A stretch of 64,000 nt of DNA, taken from NCBI RefSeq assembly GCF_964355755.1, contig NC_092677.1:19316101-19380100 (forward strand), in the 5' to 3' direction. This document shows, piece by piece, positions 45,798 through 56,695 of the stretch. This stretch comes from Antedon mediterranea (taxonomy: Eukaryota > Echinodermata > Crinoidea > Comatulida > Antedonidae). Each line of letters opens with the position of its first letter. The stretch's first letter is position 1. The position numbers and the translations under genes were made by a program. The notes below the pieces were generated by a model. That model did not search any database, had not been told where the DNA came from, and saw only the letters and a program-made list of their open reading frames with translations.

Positions 45798-45935
45798 CTA
45801 CACACGTGGTGTGAATTCATATGATTCACCATCTTCTTGCCCATCAGCTCGGTCTATCTTAGTCTTACTGATCCAGAGACTTACATTTTTAACAGCTGCT
45901 TTTCTTTTACGTTCATTTTGTTCTTTTCGACCCAT
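45798..45935 (-). CDS. 45-codon ORF, unrecognised
   Basis: From ATG (45935) to TAG (45798): basic start MGRKEQNERKRKAAVKNVSL, then WISKTKIDRADG and an acidic end. No family recognised. The basic N-terminus and WISK motif recall the starts of some hAT or zinc-finger element proteins, which is speculation. It could equally be a first exon or chance. Confidence 0.25.
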   Translation of the reverse strand: MGRKEQNERKRKAAVKNVSLWISKTKIDRADGQEDGESYEFTPRV

Positions 45936-46335
45936 AATGATAATAATTGTAATAAATGACCATTGATGATTAGCCTACGGGCATACAACTCGTAAACAGG
46001 CTGACTATGGCACGCGGTACAATATTGTTCACTTTATTTTTTGTGGTACTGTCGTACTGTGGTTGGAAAATTACTGAATGACGTACTATTATTATTATTA
46101 TTACTATTTATGGTATAGGGCTTGGTTATAATTGATACGGCTTCGTAATTTTTTCATAAACATAACAGATACGTTAACAACGCAAGCTAAGGGTTGACCC
46201 CTGATTAGGGTTTAGGGCCCGAAGGTGTTCCCTTAAGTTAGGGATTACTTTATCTAAAAACTCAGTTGCAATCAATTTTCTCTAAAACTTTATTTTTTTT
46301 AGATTTATGTGAAGAAATGACGAATGACGTAATTG

Positions 46336-46473
46336 ATGAATGACAAAGAAGAATTTAACAGCCTGAAATGTGAACACTGTGGAGATAAATTTGAGTTAAC
46401 AGAATTGAAGGTACATTCAGGAATACACGTACATTTCAAAGAGATGTGGAAAATCTTGAGGATTTTCTGCTGA
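46336..46473 (+). pseudogene. C2H2-like finger piece upstream of Polinton relic
   Basis: A frame starting MNDKEEFNSLKCEHCGDKFE contains C-x2-C-x11-H-x3-H and stops at 46471. A second decayed finger-like piece (SEHCGKLI) follows near 46600. Some Polinton polymerase ORFs begin with such fingers, so it may belong to the relic at 46850-47924; that link is inference. Confidence 0.4.
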
Positions 46474-46849
46474 ATGGCCAGATTTTGAAATTGAAGAACG
46501 TTTTTTTTTTTTGACAATAATGAACAACAAATCGGAACATTATCAACAATTAAGAAAACTGAGAATTTGAGAAACACTGCCGAAGAAACAAAGTTCGTAT
46601 GAATCTGAACATTGTGGGAAACTAATTTAAAAAATGTCTCAAAAAGAAACATTTAATCTCATACAAGAACTAACCGATTATTGTATTAGTGATGTTGAGA
46701 TTTACGTAAATGTTGTTTAACTTTTATAGCCATTATTATTTAAACAAGTTAGGCCTACGGTGCTCAGCGATGATGTCTATAAACACGTGACACATTTCCC
46801 AATGGTTTGATTATTATTGCCTCCGCATGCAATCACGTTTTTGTTAGAA

Positions 46850-47924
46850 ATGTCCTAAAACCAGAAACGATAGCGACATTTCTGCCATCATCAAACTATT
46901 GATATTCATTCTTTTGCAAGCATGGAGTGGTTATCGTATGAATCAAAACAAACCATGCACGAAACGGAGGTGAAACACAATTTGGTAATTTCTATTTGAA
47001 AACATTGAATTAAATTGAATCAATTTGATTATGTTGAAATTTTGGAACATGAATGGAAGTAAATTATGAGTTCGTTAACTCCTCTTTATCGACAGGAAAT
47101 CCTTCGTAATATTTTTGCTTAATTTAATGTATAAAACCGCCCAAACATTTTGTTACATCATGCATTACCATACAGGACCAATGGTAAACTTGTGTTTTCA
47201 CTATTCCGCACATGTGTAGAAAACTAATGTGTCAAGAAGAAAGACGAGAGATGAGATATAACCTATCAAAAGTCTTGTAATCCTCTAACCAGTATATTAC
47301 CACATAAAAAAAAAAAACCCTTCAGGGTAGCCTGATTGGTGTATCTGTGACGATGACAAGCAGAAATACATCAATCAAGAAAATGAGGAAATAAAATTAA
47401 ATCATTAAATTAATGTATTAATTAAAACAGATGAAACTGAATATAACGCTGGATTAAGATCTTTAGCTATTACACTTTAGGTTAACTTGTTTAGGAAAGT
47501 TTGGTCAGATAGAAAATCAAGCTAAAACCACAATAACTAGTGATGCAAATGAAGTGTACGACCTTCTATCCACCCCTGAAGTTATTAATTATAAATGATG
47601 TTACCCTAATTAATGCCAACTTGGTAGAAATTAAGTATGAATAATAATAAAAATAACAAAACGTCACAGTAAATAAGAAAGTAAACGTAGATATTGCCGC
47701 TAGTGTTCAACTGCTATTGCTCGGTTGACGATCGTGTTCTCTACTACGATACCGATTCTTGTGTCTTCGTTTCTAACACTACTAACCATGGTGAATGGCA
47801 ACCACCAATCGGAGATTATCTCGGTGAACTAACAAATGAAATTAATCAGAAAGATGGCCAGTTTTATTACATGTTTTGTGTCCGGAGATCCAAAAAATTA
47901 GGTATACAAATTAGTTTCGGGTAA
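46850..47924 (+). pseudogene. Polinton (Maverick) DNA polymerase B relic
   Basis: Plus-strand pieces follow the order of protein-primed polymerase B of Polintons: MEWLSYESKQ (46924), YRTNGKLVFSLFRTC (47171), then an open frame 47694-47924 with DRVLYYDTDSCVFVS, which carries the catalytic YxDTDS motif, and GEWQPPIGDYLGELTNEIN. The C-terminal match ends after DGQFYYMF. Stops and frame changes separate the pieces. No integrase, ATPase, protease or capsid genes and no long terminal inverted repeats are seen, so only part of one gene remains. No restored reading is given. Confidence 0.75.
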
Positions 47925-48689
47925 AAAAAAGTTAAATGACAAAAATGCTCAATAAATGCATTTTATTAGTTCCATTGGACCAAATAAAATACCTACATCT
48001 GATTCAAACCGTAGGCCAACCCGAAAATTGAATTCAAGAAAAATAGTTAATGAATCATCCACTAAAGATTATTTATAGATTAGGGTTATAGGATTGACGA
48101 TTGTTTTATGATTATTTAACGTAGTTAAAGACTGTAATATTTCCATCGCTATAAGAATTCTAATTTTGTTCTGTAGTTTTAGTAATTCGTTTAAGTTTTT
48201 AAATAGGCCTACTATTTGTGTAATATTCTTGTAAATAAGAGAATTTATTTATTTTTTGTAGCGATTTTGTAAATATTATCATAGCCTAATATTTTTGTAA
48301 CATTTATTTATACTTTTTGTAACTAGTATACGGAAATTAAATATTATTTGTTTATAAATAAATTGTGATTGTATATTTCATCTTTATTCAGTGTGTCGAT
48401 TAACTTCAAAAACAGAAACTTAGGCTTACGTACGTAAACATTTTGTCATGCAATCGTTACATAGAAATAATTTCGCTACATAAAAAACATTTGTCAAGAA
48501 TCTTTTTACCTACAATTTATTGTGTCAAATCGCTACATAAAAATAATTTGTCAAGAATCTTTTTACATAAAATTAATTCAAAAATTAAATTCACTTACAT
48601 TTTCTAGAGATGTGTCATCTCTTCTAGCAATATGCCCGCGGTATGAATGAATGTTTATAATTGAGATTATTTTGTTTAGCAAATTACTC
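47925..48689. other. AT-rich spacer with a small duplication
   Basis: CGCTACATAAAA..CATTTGTCAAGAATCTTTTTAC occurs twice in tandem (about 48473-48531 and 48532-48570). No gene seen. Confidence 0.5.
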
Positions 48690-48691
48690 TT

Positions 48692-50925
48692 GGATTTCAA
48701 ATTCAAATTCAAATATTCTTTATTCATCCTCGACCTCAATCATGAAAATATACAACAACAATATATGAGAACATAAAAAAGATGAAAAGGAAACACATAA
48801 AAACTCAAAAGAGCTTGATTAGTTGTGTCCCCCTATGTCCCTAACTAGCCTAAAAAACTAAAACATAAATAATAAAAAAAGCTAAATCCTGCAACAAGTA
48901 TTATTTTTAAAATTATTTGTAAAATGATAATAAATGTTCTTTAAACAATGATTTAAATATATATATTGATTTGGTACTTTGTAGTTCGTAATTCAAGTCA
49001 TTCCACAATTTGGGTCCCACACATGACACAGTAAAACTAGTAGAAGTACGATTACGTTTTCTGAGTCTCATTTTGTCTTTAGATCTTGTATTATAATTAT
49101 GGTAAGAACCATTTTTAATAAAGAGCGATGAAAAACGCACGTCCTGATTAGTAGTAACATTATACATGAAAAGCCCTATTTGGTACTTATTGATATCCGC
49201 AATTTTAAGAAGTTTAAATTTATAGAAACATTCAGTCATTGAATCATTAAACTTTGACCATGTTATAGCTCGTAATGCCCTTTTCTGGAGTTTAAATAAC
49301 TCATCTAAAATAACTTGGAAATGTGCTACACCATATTATGTTGCAATAATTTAATACTGGTTCAATGAGTGATTTGTATATTGTCCAGAGAGCATAGGTT
49401 GGTAAAAAATGTCTTACTTTATATAGTATGCCTACATATCGAGATATTTTCCTAGCTGTAACATTGATGTGGTTCTTATATGTGAGAAATTCATCAATAT
49501 GTACTCCAAGGAATTTAGTCGATTTAACTCTATCTATTCTTTTATTGTTGACATAAATATTGACATTCTCTAAATTACTTGGATTTCGCTGATTGCGGAA
49601 AATTATGTAATTAGTTTTTTTAACGTTGATTGATAGTTTATTGCACATGAACCAATCCGAAACATTTTTTAGTTCACCATTAACTAGTTCTATGAGCGTA
49701 TCCAAGTTTTCGTGAGATGCAGATATGTTTGTGTCGTCAGCAAATAAAACAAAAGATAACGAGTTTGAGCAATTAAATACATCGTTAATGTACAAAATAA
49801 AAAGTAGAGGCCGCAGAATTGAACTCTGTGGTACACCGCAATTTATATCCATCAGACACGAACTTGTGTTATCAATAGACGTAAATTGTTTCCTTCCATT
49901 AATATAGTTTCTAAACCATTTAAGGGCCGTGCCTCTTATGCCATAGTGTTCCAATTTTTTAAGAAGTATATCATGGTTGATGGTGTCAAACGCTTTTGAC
50001 AAATCAATAAATATTCCGATGGTATTTTTTTTCTTATCAAGCGCATCGGTTATTCGTTCAATCAGATCTATAACGGCCATAAAAGTAGAACTGTTTTTTC
50101 TGAAACCATATTGTGCATTATTAAGGATGTTAAACTTTGTGATATAATTATTTACTCTAATTTGAACAATTTTTTCAAGAATTTTTGAAGCGGTAGGCAG
50201 AATAGAGATCGGCCTATAATTACTGACGTCACTTTTATTGCCAGATTTAAAAATTGGAACTACTCTAGCTACTTTCATACTATCAGGGACCATGCCTGTC
50301 TCAAGAGAGAGGTTAAAGATATGTACAAGAGGAGATGCCACAGCAGCAATAATATGTTTTAGAATGCGATTACTTAAGTTATCAACACCTTCTGAATTTG
50401 AATTTTTGATTTGACTAACTATTTCAATGACCTCTTCTTCATTCGTAGGATTGAAAAATATGGATTGGGATTGACTCTCTTTCATATATTGTTTAAAGTC
50501 AGAATTGTTTACATTTGGTATTTTGTTTGCTAATTCATTTCCAATGTTGGAGAAGAAGTCATTAAAAGCGTCAGACATACCTTTTGGATCACATACCAAA
50601 GTTTTATTACTATGGTTAATTACCTCATTTGGCTTAACACTCGATTTTTTTCTATTTAGAACTTCATTTAAAACTTTCCATGTTTGCTTTGAATCGTGTC
50701 GAGCTGCATCCAGTTTTTTGGAATAATATTGTTTTTTCCGAATTCTAATTAAATGAGTTAATTTATTTTTGTACTTTTTATATATATTTTTTAATAATTG
50801 TGTTGGGTTTTTAAGGTATTTTTTATAAAGTTTATTTTTCTTTTTTATTGAAATCAAAATTCCTGTTGTGATCCATGGTTTTTTCTTTGTATTACCATTT
50901 GGCTTATTACTAGTAGTAGGTAGGC
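48692..50925 (-). mobile_element. non-LTR retrotransposon 3 (jockey/CR1-like), 5'-truncated
   Basis: The 3' tail is of AAATTC type (reverse TTTGAA repeats, 48692-48715). A 559-codon minus frame (50980-49301) begins in the post-endonuclease linker (KKPWITTGILISIKKKNKLY) and has the full RT core: VPIFKSGNKSDVSNYRPISI, NAQYGFRKNSST, FIDLSKAFDTINH, FADDTNIS, SINVKKTNYIIF. The C-terminal frame (49239-48913) ends in CVGPKLWNDL. The endonuclease is missing, as in ordinary 5' truncation. GVPQSSILRPLL has changes at normally conserved Gly positions, and the frame breaks near 49300. Confidence 0.9.
48913..49239 (-). pseudogene. C-terminal part of LINE 3 ORF
   Basis: A 108-codon frame with the pattern NYNTRSKDKMRL...VSCVGPKLWNDLNYEL, typical of the end of jockey/CR1-type ORF2. 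Confidence 0.8.
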
Positions 50926-50980
50926 ATATGGCATTGTTGCTCTTTCCATGCCCAACTATGCCCAACGTGGCGTGTGACAT
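49301..50980 (-). pseudogene. reverse transcriptase of LINE 3
   Basis: The longest frames in the window are this one and 41682-39976. Its RT domain spans about residues 235-470 with FADD near 408. The first 25 codons (50980-50905) lie outside the element by homology and are probably read-in. Confidence 0.85.
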
Positions 50981-51392
50981 TCTTCACCAACACCCGATAC
51001 CCCAAATGCATTGATCTCTTTTTGCAGATTAAGTCTTGGTCTCTTTTTGCAGCTTGAATCCAGTCCATAATATCCATATTCTGGGCTCCTACAAACGAAA
51101 ACATAATCAGATGAACAGAATTAATATTATTAAACAAAGAAATAGGCATAAACTCTTTGAATCTACTCTAAACAAAATACTAGTATCCAGTTGAATTGAC
51201 GGTATTGGCGCCTCTTATGATGGCAAAATATAACAAGTACACGACACGTGGTTGGAGGAGTTGGGGGAGAGAGAGATAGTGCAAGAGCATTAGGGTTTGA
51301 CCCGGAAATTTCTGGTAACAAGCTAATTTGTTCAGGAAAGGTCCAGAACTATGATTGGAACATCAAACTAAAAGTCCTGAAAAATCCTCCTT

Positions 51393-52060
51393 GTGCTCTC
51401 CGAGAAATCCAAGATGGCGTCCAAAATGGCTGCCATTTTAAATAGTCAATAAGTTTGTAACCGCTTGTCGTGGAGTATTGATTTTGATGTCAAATAGGTC
51501 ACGATATATACATTCCTAATTGCTCTAACAGAAAATTTTGTAAAAAATGGTCGCTACTGCATTTTCTGGCATTTGACCTTTGACCTGGCCTTATCATATC
51601 TCGGTAATGGCTTATCATAGAGAATTGGGATTAGGCCCAACATGCATATTTTTATTTGGTGTAATGAAATATTTTATCCCAAAATGACCGGAAGTGAGGT
51701 TATTGACCTCTTATTGACCTATTCATATATCTTTTACCGTATCTCAAGAAATATTTATCGTATAGCGTTACTTTTTGTGTCAAATTGTTTGGAACAATAC
51801 ATTTCTATTTATTCTAATACAAAAGTTTGCCCTAAAATGCTCGGAAGTAAGTTAAATTATTGAAAATTTAAAAAATCAAAGAGCTGCATAGGCAAAGTAT
51901 ATGAATACTGTAGATAAAATCAAAATCAAAGTTTTAACTTTAAAAAATGTTTTGGGCATAGCACGTCATCAGGTAAAGTGAATTGTTACAAAAAGAAAAT
52001 ATCAATCAAATCAATAACTTACAAAGAATAACTGTCAGTGGCTAATCACAGTTGGTTAAT
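51393..52060. repeat. left outer arm of large palindrome
   Basis: From GTGCTCTCCGAGAAATCCAA through CCGGAAGTGAGGTTATTGAC to AACTGTCAGTGGCTAATCA, this stretch is mirrored by 53704-53917 plus 55002-55370. Identity is high but with many small changes. Confidence 0.88.
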
Positions 52061-52611
52061 TAAACAAAAAATGTGGTTATTCCACAACAAACGTTACATT
52101 TTATTGGGTAGTTAAAGAGTGTTTTGTTGTTTACAACAATAACCTTGAGGGTAAATATTTTACTGTTAGGGTAAATATTTTACTGTTAGGGTATGAACTA
52201 TACTAGACAGGAAAACACCAAAATAATCATTTATTTAACTTCGATAGAACAAAGAATATCGGTAACACTTGTTACAAAAAACGGACATGACCAAAAAAAA
52301 AGGGACACGTAAATTCTCATACTAGTTATGGTTGAAAAGTTGTTGCTACAAAATGTCACCCATATGGAGATGTCATGAATACATTTTAAATGCTTTTTTC
52401 GTCTTTAACTCGTGTTCGCAAATTAGTGCTTTTGTTGAAATCGTCGTTATTTTTATTATTTTATTATAGAAATTACGATAATTATTTTTGTTCATAGAAG
52501 TATAACTTTTATGTAATTTGGGAAATGTATAGACTTTATGATACTGTGAGAATGAAATGTTCAGGTCATATACATTTCGCATGAAAATGCATTGCATTGG
52601 CAAACACTACA

Positions 52612-53260
52612 GCATATGATATACTCCGGATTGTCAAAAACAAATGTTAAAGACCATGTTATTAGTAAAAATAATGCATTTTGAAACATGAAACCAGGTC
52701 CTTGTTTTAAAAAAAGATAATGCACTCTTGAATGTTCTCTAACTGGCAAGCCTAGACTTTAACTTTTTAACTGTTTAAAGATGAAAACAAATTACCGTCA
52801 TAACCGTGTTTTGGGCAAACATGCAACAACACCCATACAGATGAACATGATGATAATGATGTGAAAGAAGAAACAAACACCAAGATGTTGAAGATGCAAC
52901 ATCAGATGCTGAATGACTGTAACAGAATGCTGCTGATCAACGTTACAGTGATTTAAAGACCCTTATTTTGCATATTTTCAATATATAATAAATCCTATAT
53001 AGGTCATATGGCGATCATTTTTTCATCTTTAAACAGTTATATGTAACTGGCAGAGCGCTCACTGCCCGTGTCTTTCAATCTATTTTTCACGGATTTCCAC
53101 AATTGTCAGATAAAATCTGAATCTGAAAAAAGGTCTATGCATGCCGGGTAAAGGGTGTTTGATGCGAAATACCTAGGGTACATTCTCTTTTTATCATAAA
53201 TAAACCATATAACGAACATTTAAAACAAGGAATGTTTCAAAATGCATTATTTTTGCAAAG
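52612..53260. repeat. inner part of the palindrome
   Basis: TTGTCAAAAACAAATGTTAA (52633) is mirrored near 53650-53675; AATGCATTTTGAAACATG...CTTGTTTTAAA (52674-52710) is mirrored at 53217-53255; TTAACTGTTTAAAGATGAAA (52767-52786) is mirrored at about 53020-53040. The centre lies near 52.9 kb. Segments 52061-52610 and 53304-53640 do not match each other. Confidence 0.7.
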
Positions 53261-53303
53261 TCAACAAGGCCATATACATGGCTGCAAGCGCGTGCGCAAA
53301 TTT

Positions 53304-53569
53304 GAGTTATTGTTTACTGACCGAGCGACATACCGATCGAAATTGCTGAAAATGTTTGAAAATGTTAATAAATTTGTATATTTGCCTCCAAGTATTAATA
53401 TCCACTGTCAAAATAACGAAAAAATATGAATATGAGTTAGTGTTTACCTACTGACCAACCGACCAAAATTTTTGAAAATGTTAAAAAATGTTGAAAAATG
53501 TTAAAGAACATTAATATTTGCCTCCAAGTATTAATATCCAATGTCAAAATAACGAAAAAATATGAATAT
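53304..53569 (+). repeat. about 130-bp tandem duplication
   Basis: Copies at 53304-53433 and 53434-53569 share GAGTTA.TGTTTACC and the block TTTGCCTCCAAGTATTAATA ... CAAAATAACGAAAAAATATG. Confidence 0.88.
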
Positions 53570-53917
53570 GAGTTAATGTTTACCGACCGACATCGTGAGC
53601 TATAGAGTCGCGTTTAAAAATCTAATCTAAAAATTGCATATAAAGGGTCTTTTGACATTTGTTTTTGACAATCCGGATATGTGCTGTGTACTTTTGTTTA
53701 CTTAACTAACTTTGATTAGCCACTGACAGTTGTTCTTTGTAATTTATTGACTTTATATTTTCTTTTTGTAACAATTCACTTTACCTGATGATGTGCTATG
53801 CCAAAAACATGTTTTAAGGCAGAGTTAAAATTTTGATTTTATCTACAGTATTCATATACTCCACCTATGCAGCTCTTTGATTTTTTAATTGTTCAATAAA
53901 TTAACATACCTCCGAGC

Positions 53918-54991
53918 GGGTGTCACGAAACCTAAGACCACGAAAGCTAAGACCCCTAAGACCTAAGATCACGAAAGCTAAGATCCAAGACCTAAGATTG
54001 CAAATTCTAAGATATACTACAGCTTAAAAACAATACTTGTTTATCCATACATAATTTTAAACACAGTAGGTTTCATTTATTACCATAAATATAATTTAAT
54101 ACTACAAAACTCACATTATTTTCGATCGTTGAGTACGTAAATGTATATTTTTTCTTTACAACAAACAAACTTGATGGGTTGTTTGTTGGTATATATTTAC
54201 TCCATTGTGTTGGTTCAGAGGATGTTTTTCTTACGCACCTGCCTTTCTTGTATTTTGACTCCAAATTTGTTGACTAACTTTATCCTGAATACCACACTTT
54301 AAAATTAGGACTTATAAGTACTTTCAGAAGGAGAAACACATAATAACAAATAAATAAATCCTTTAAATTGATGATTTTACAGACGTGTTTCTTTGTATAC
54401 TGTAATGTAACTCCTCGAGCTCCCCATGCTCAATGTTTTTGTTTCTATGGAGCGCCAAAAGAGCAACAATAATAGTACAAGTATAAAAACAGAAAGAAAA
54501 CGAAACAAAAAAACTTATCATGATTTTTAAATTAAAATTTATTTGCCAGTATTTATTTCTTCGTACTTGCATGATTATACTATTATCATTACAATTTTAA
54601 TTTTACATTGTTCCATCCACACTGTAGATGGACTCCACAGAGTTTTCAGCCCTCTATATAATTTTTGCTCTTTTGACGTTCCATAGAAACAAAAACATTG
54701 AACATGGGGTAGGCCTACAACTGTACTGTAGGCTAGTCATTTTGTGTGCGAGAAAAACGTCTGTAAAATCATAAATTTAAAAATGTATTTGTTACTTTTT
54801 ATGTGATTCTTTTTCATGAAAGTGCAAATTCTAAGGTGTGGTATTCAGAATAAATGTTGGGAGTTAAAATACAAGGCAGGTGCGAAAGATAAATATTTGT
54901 AATCTTAGTAGGCCTTGCTTGGGTCTTAGCTTTCGTGATCTTAGGTCTTAGGGGGGTCTTAGCTTTCGTGGTCTTAGGTTTCGTGACACCC
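53918..54991. mobile_element. Mutator-like non-autonomous transposon
   Basis: Terminal inverted repeats of about 95 bp start GGGTGTCACGAAACCTAAGA and carry repeated CACGAAAGCTAAGA motifs. The flanks ACCTCCGAGC (53908-53917) and ACTTCCGAGC (54992-55001) form a 10-bp target duplication with one difference; 9-10 bp is typical of Mutator elements. The empty site is preserved in the other palindrome arm (CTCGGAAGTAAG, about 51839-51850). No transposase frame; a second fold-back element fills its centre. Confidence 0.82.
54362..54782. mobile_element. fold-back element nested in the Mutator-like element
   Basis: TTTAAATTGATGATTTTACAG (54362-54382) is mirrored at 54760-54782, and CAATGTTTTTGTTTCTATGG...CAAAAGAGCAA (54431-54463) is mirrored at about 54664-54700. 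A central 180 bp is unpaired. Confidence 0.72.
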
Positions 54992-55370
54992 ACTTCCGAG
55001 CATTTTAGGGCAAACTGTTGTATTAGACTAAATAGAAATATGTATATGTATACGTATATGTTCCAAACAATTTGACATAAAAAGTTACGCACTACGACAA
55101 ATATTTCTTGAGATACGGTAAAAGATATTTGAATAGGTCAATAAGAGGTCAATAACCTCACTTCCGGTCATTTTGGGATAAAATATTTTATTACACCAAA
55201 TATAAATATAATTTGGGCCTAATCCCGATTCTCTATGACAAATAGGAATGTATATAATGTAAACTATTTGACACCAAAATCAATACTCTATGACAAGCGG
55301 TTACAAAGTTATAGACTAATTAAAATGGCAGCCATTTTGGACACCATCTTGGATTTCTCGGAGAGCACAC

Positions 55371-56398
55371 ATATATATATATATCACGTTTTAAGCAGCA
55401 TCACACTCTATGAAAAACAACACATTTTAACCATGAGGTGTAGATAAAATGCAAATAAAATGTGTTGGTTTTTAAAAGTGATCATAAGTACACTTTTTAC
55501 AAAATATACGAACAACATTGAGGAAAAATAAATCTCGGTAGATAAACGTGTAGAAAAAAAGTTACAATATTTATAAAAACCAAAGTAGTTTTAAGAATAT
55601 CTAATGGCAATAACCTGCACGTAAAAAAATTTCAATTTTTGGCTCCGGTTGAAGGTCTTGTTTTCTGTTAAAATGTGTTAAGTGTCAAGAAATACAATTG
55701 GTAACCAAAACGTCTTTCTGTATTCGATAATTATGATTTCTCTGAGTATTTTTTTTTCTTTGCAATTTTGATAAAAGTAATATAAAATACTATACAGATA
55801 TCGGTCATTTCTCACGATTGAATTCATAATTTTATTTACAATACCACTTAAAGTAAAAATATCGTAGATGTATATGGTCTTTATTGTAATAATATTAATC
55901 ACACATATTTAGATAAATCATTGATACATGTACGAAAATATGTGCTATTATTAGTGTTATTATAACGGCTTTTTTGTTTTTGTTTTGTTTAATCTACCAG
56001 TCCGTTTCAAACGTTACGGCACATCATTTAAATGTACCTATTACTCTTGAAATGACGATTAAAACGCTTTAAAGAAAAACTTACACACTTATTAAAAACA
56101 TTTAAAAAAATGTATTTAACAATTAGAAATACATTACAAGTTACTTTTAAGAAATTATTCGTAAGTTAATCATTATCGACACAATGACAAACAATCACAT
56201 GATTATTAACGATCAATGGAATTAGGCCTAGATCTAAGTGAATTAACTTCAATACAATAATACAACCATTTGTAGGAATATCATTACAAAAATAATTCAA
56301 CTGGTACTACTAACTAAATGAGAACAGATCATGAACAGTTGATATTCTTGAGACCTGCAATCACTATTAAAGACTGTAATGTTTGCGTAACATTTCTC
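55371..56398. other. AT-rich sequence downstream of the PC4-ALKBH2 locus
   Basis: No gene recognised. As the locus reads on the minus strand, its 3' untranslated sequence may lie at 56398 and below; AATAAA-like motifs are plentiful but none can be singled out. Confidence 0.4.
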
Positions 56399-56695
56399 TC
56401 ATCTTTTAATATCTCTAAACGTGAGATTTATTCTTGGTAGCTTGATGGATTGATTTTTAGACAGTGAATGGTACCAGTACTCATTAGTGGGATAATTCAT
56501 CATTAATAATGTACCGTGTTTAAGATCAACAGTTACTGGCTCAATGATTCTTTTGGGACCTTACCTCGCGCATCACCATTTCGAAATCTAAACATACGTG
56601 TTTGCCCCAATGATACAGAGGCGATTGGACTAAAGTGATTCATGTCTTTCTCATCATCTTTGTGTTCGCCAATGTAATCACTTCCAGTAGCATAT
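56399..56695 (-). CDS. ALKBH2: ALKBH2-like exon c, with frame break
   Basis: It starts A-TAT-GCT after CTATAG and ends TGA at 56401-56399. Both halves are clearly conserved (RGKVPKESLS before the break, VTVDLKHGTLLMM after), and the spacing between RGK and HGTLLMM equals that in human ALKBH2 if one residue is counted at the break. This points to one missing base and not to an intron. Confidence 0.85.

Larger units (their letters stand above)
53704..55370. repeat. right outer arm of palindrome, interrupted
   Basis: Inverted match of 51393-52060 in two pieces, 53704-53917 and 55002-55370. A Mutator-like element separates them. Confidence 0.88.

Noticed and set aside
56536-56564. 29-nt micro-intron in ALKBH2 exon c
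   Set aside because: It would remove RGK-side residues that align with human ALKBH2 at equal spacing; a one-base deletion explains the data better.
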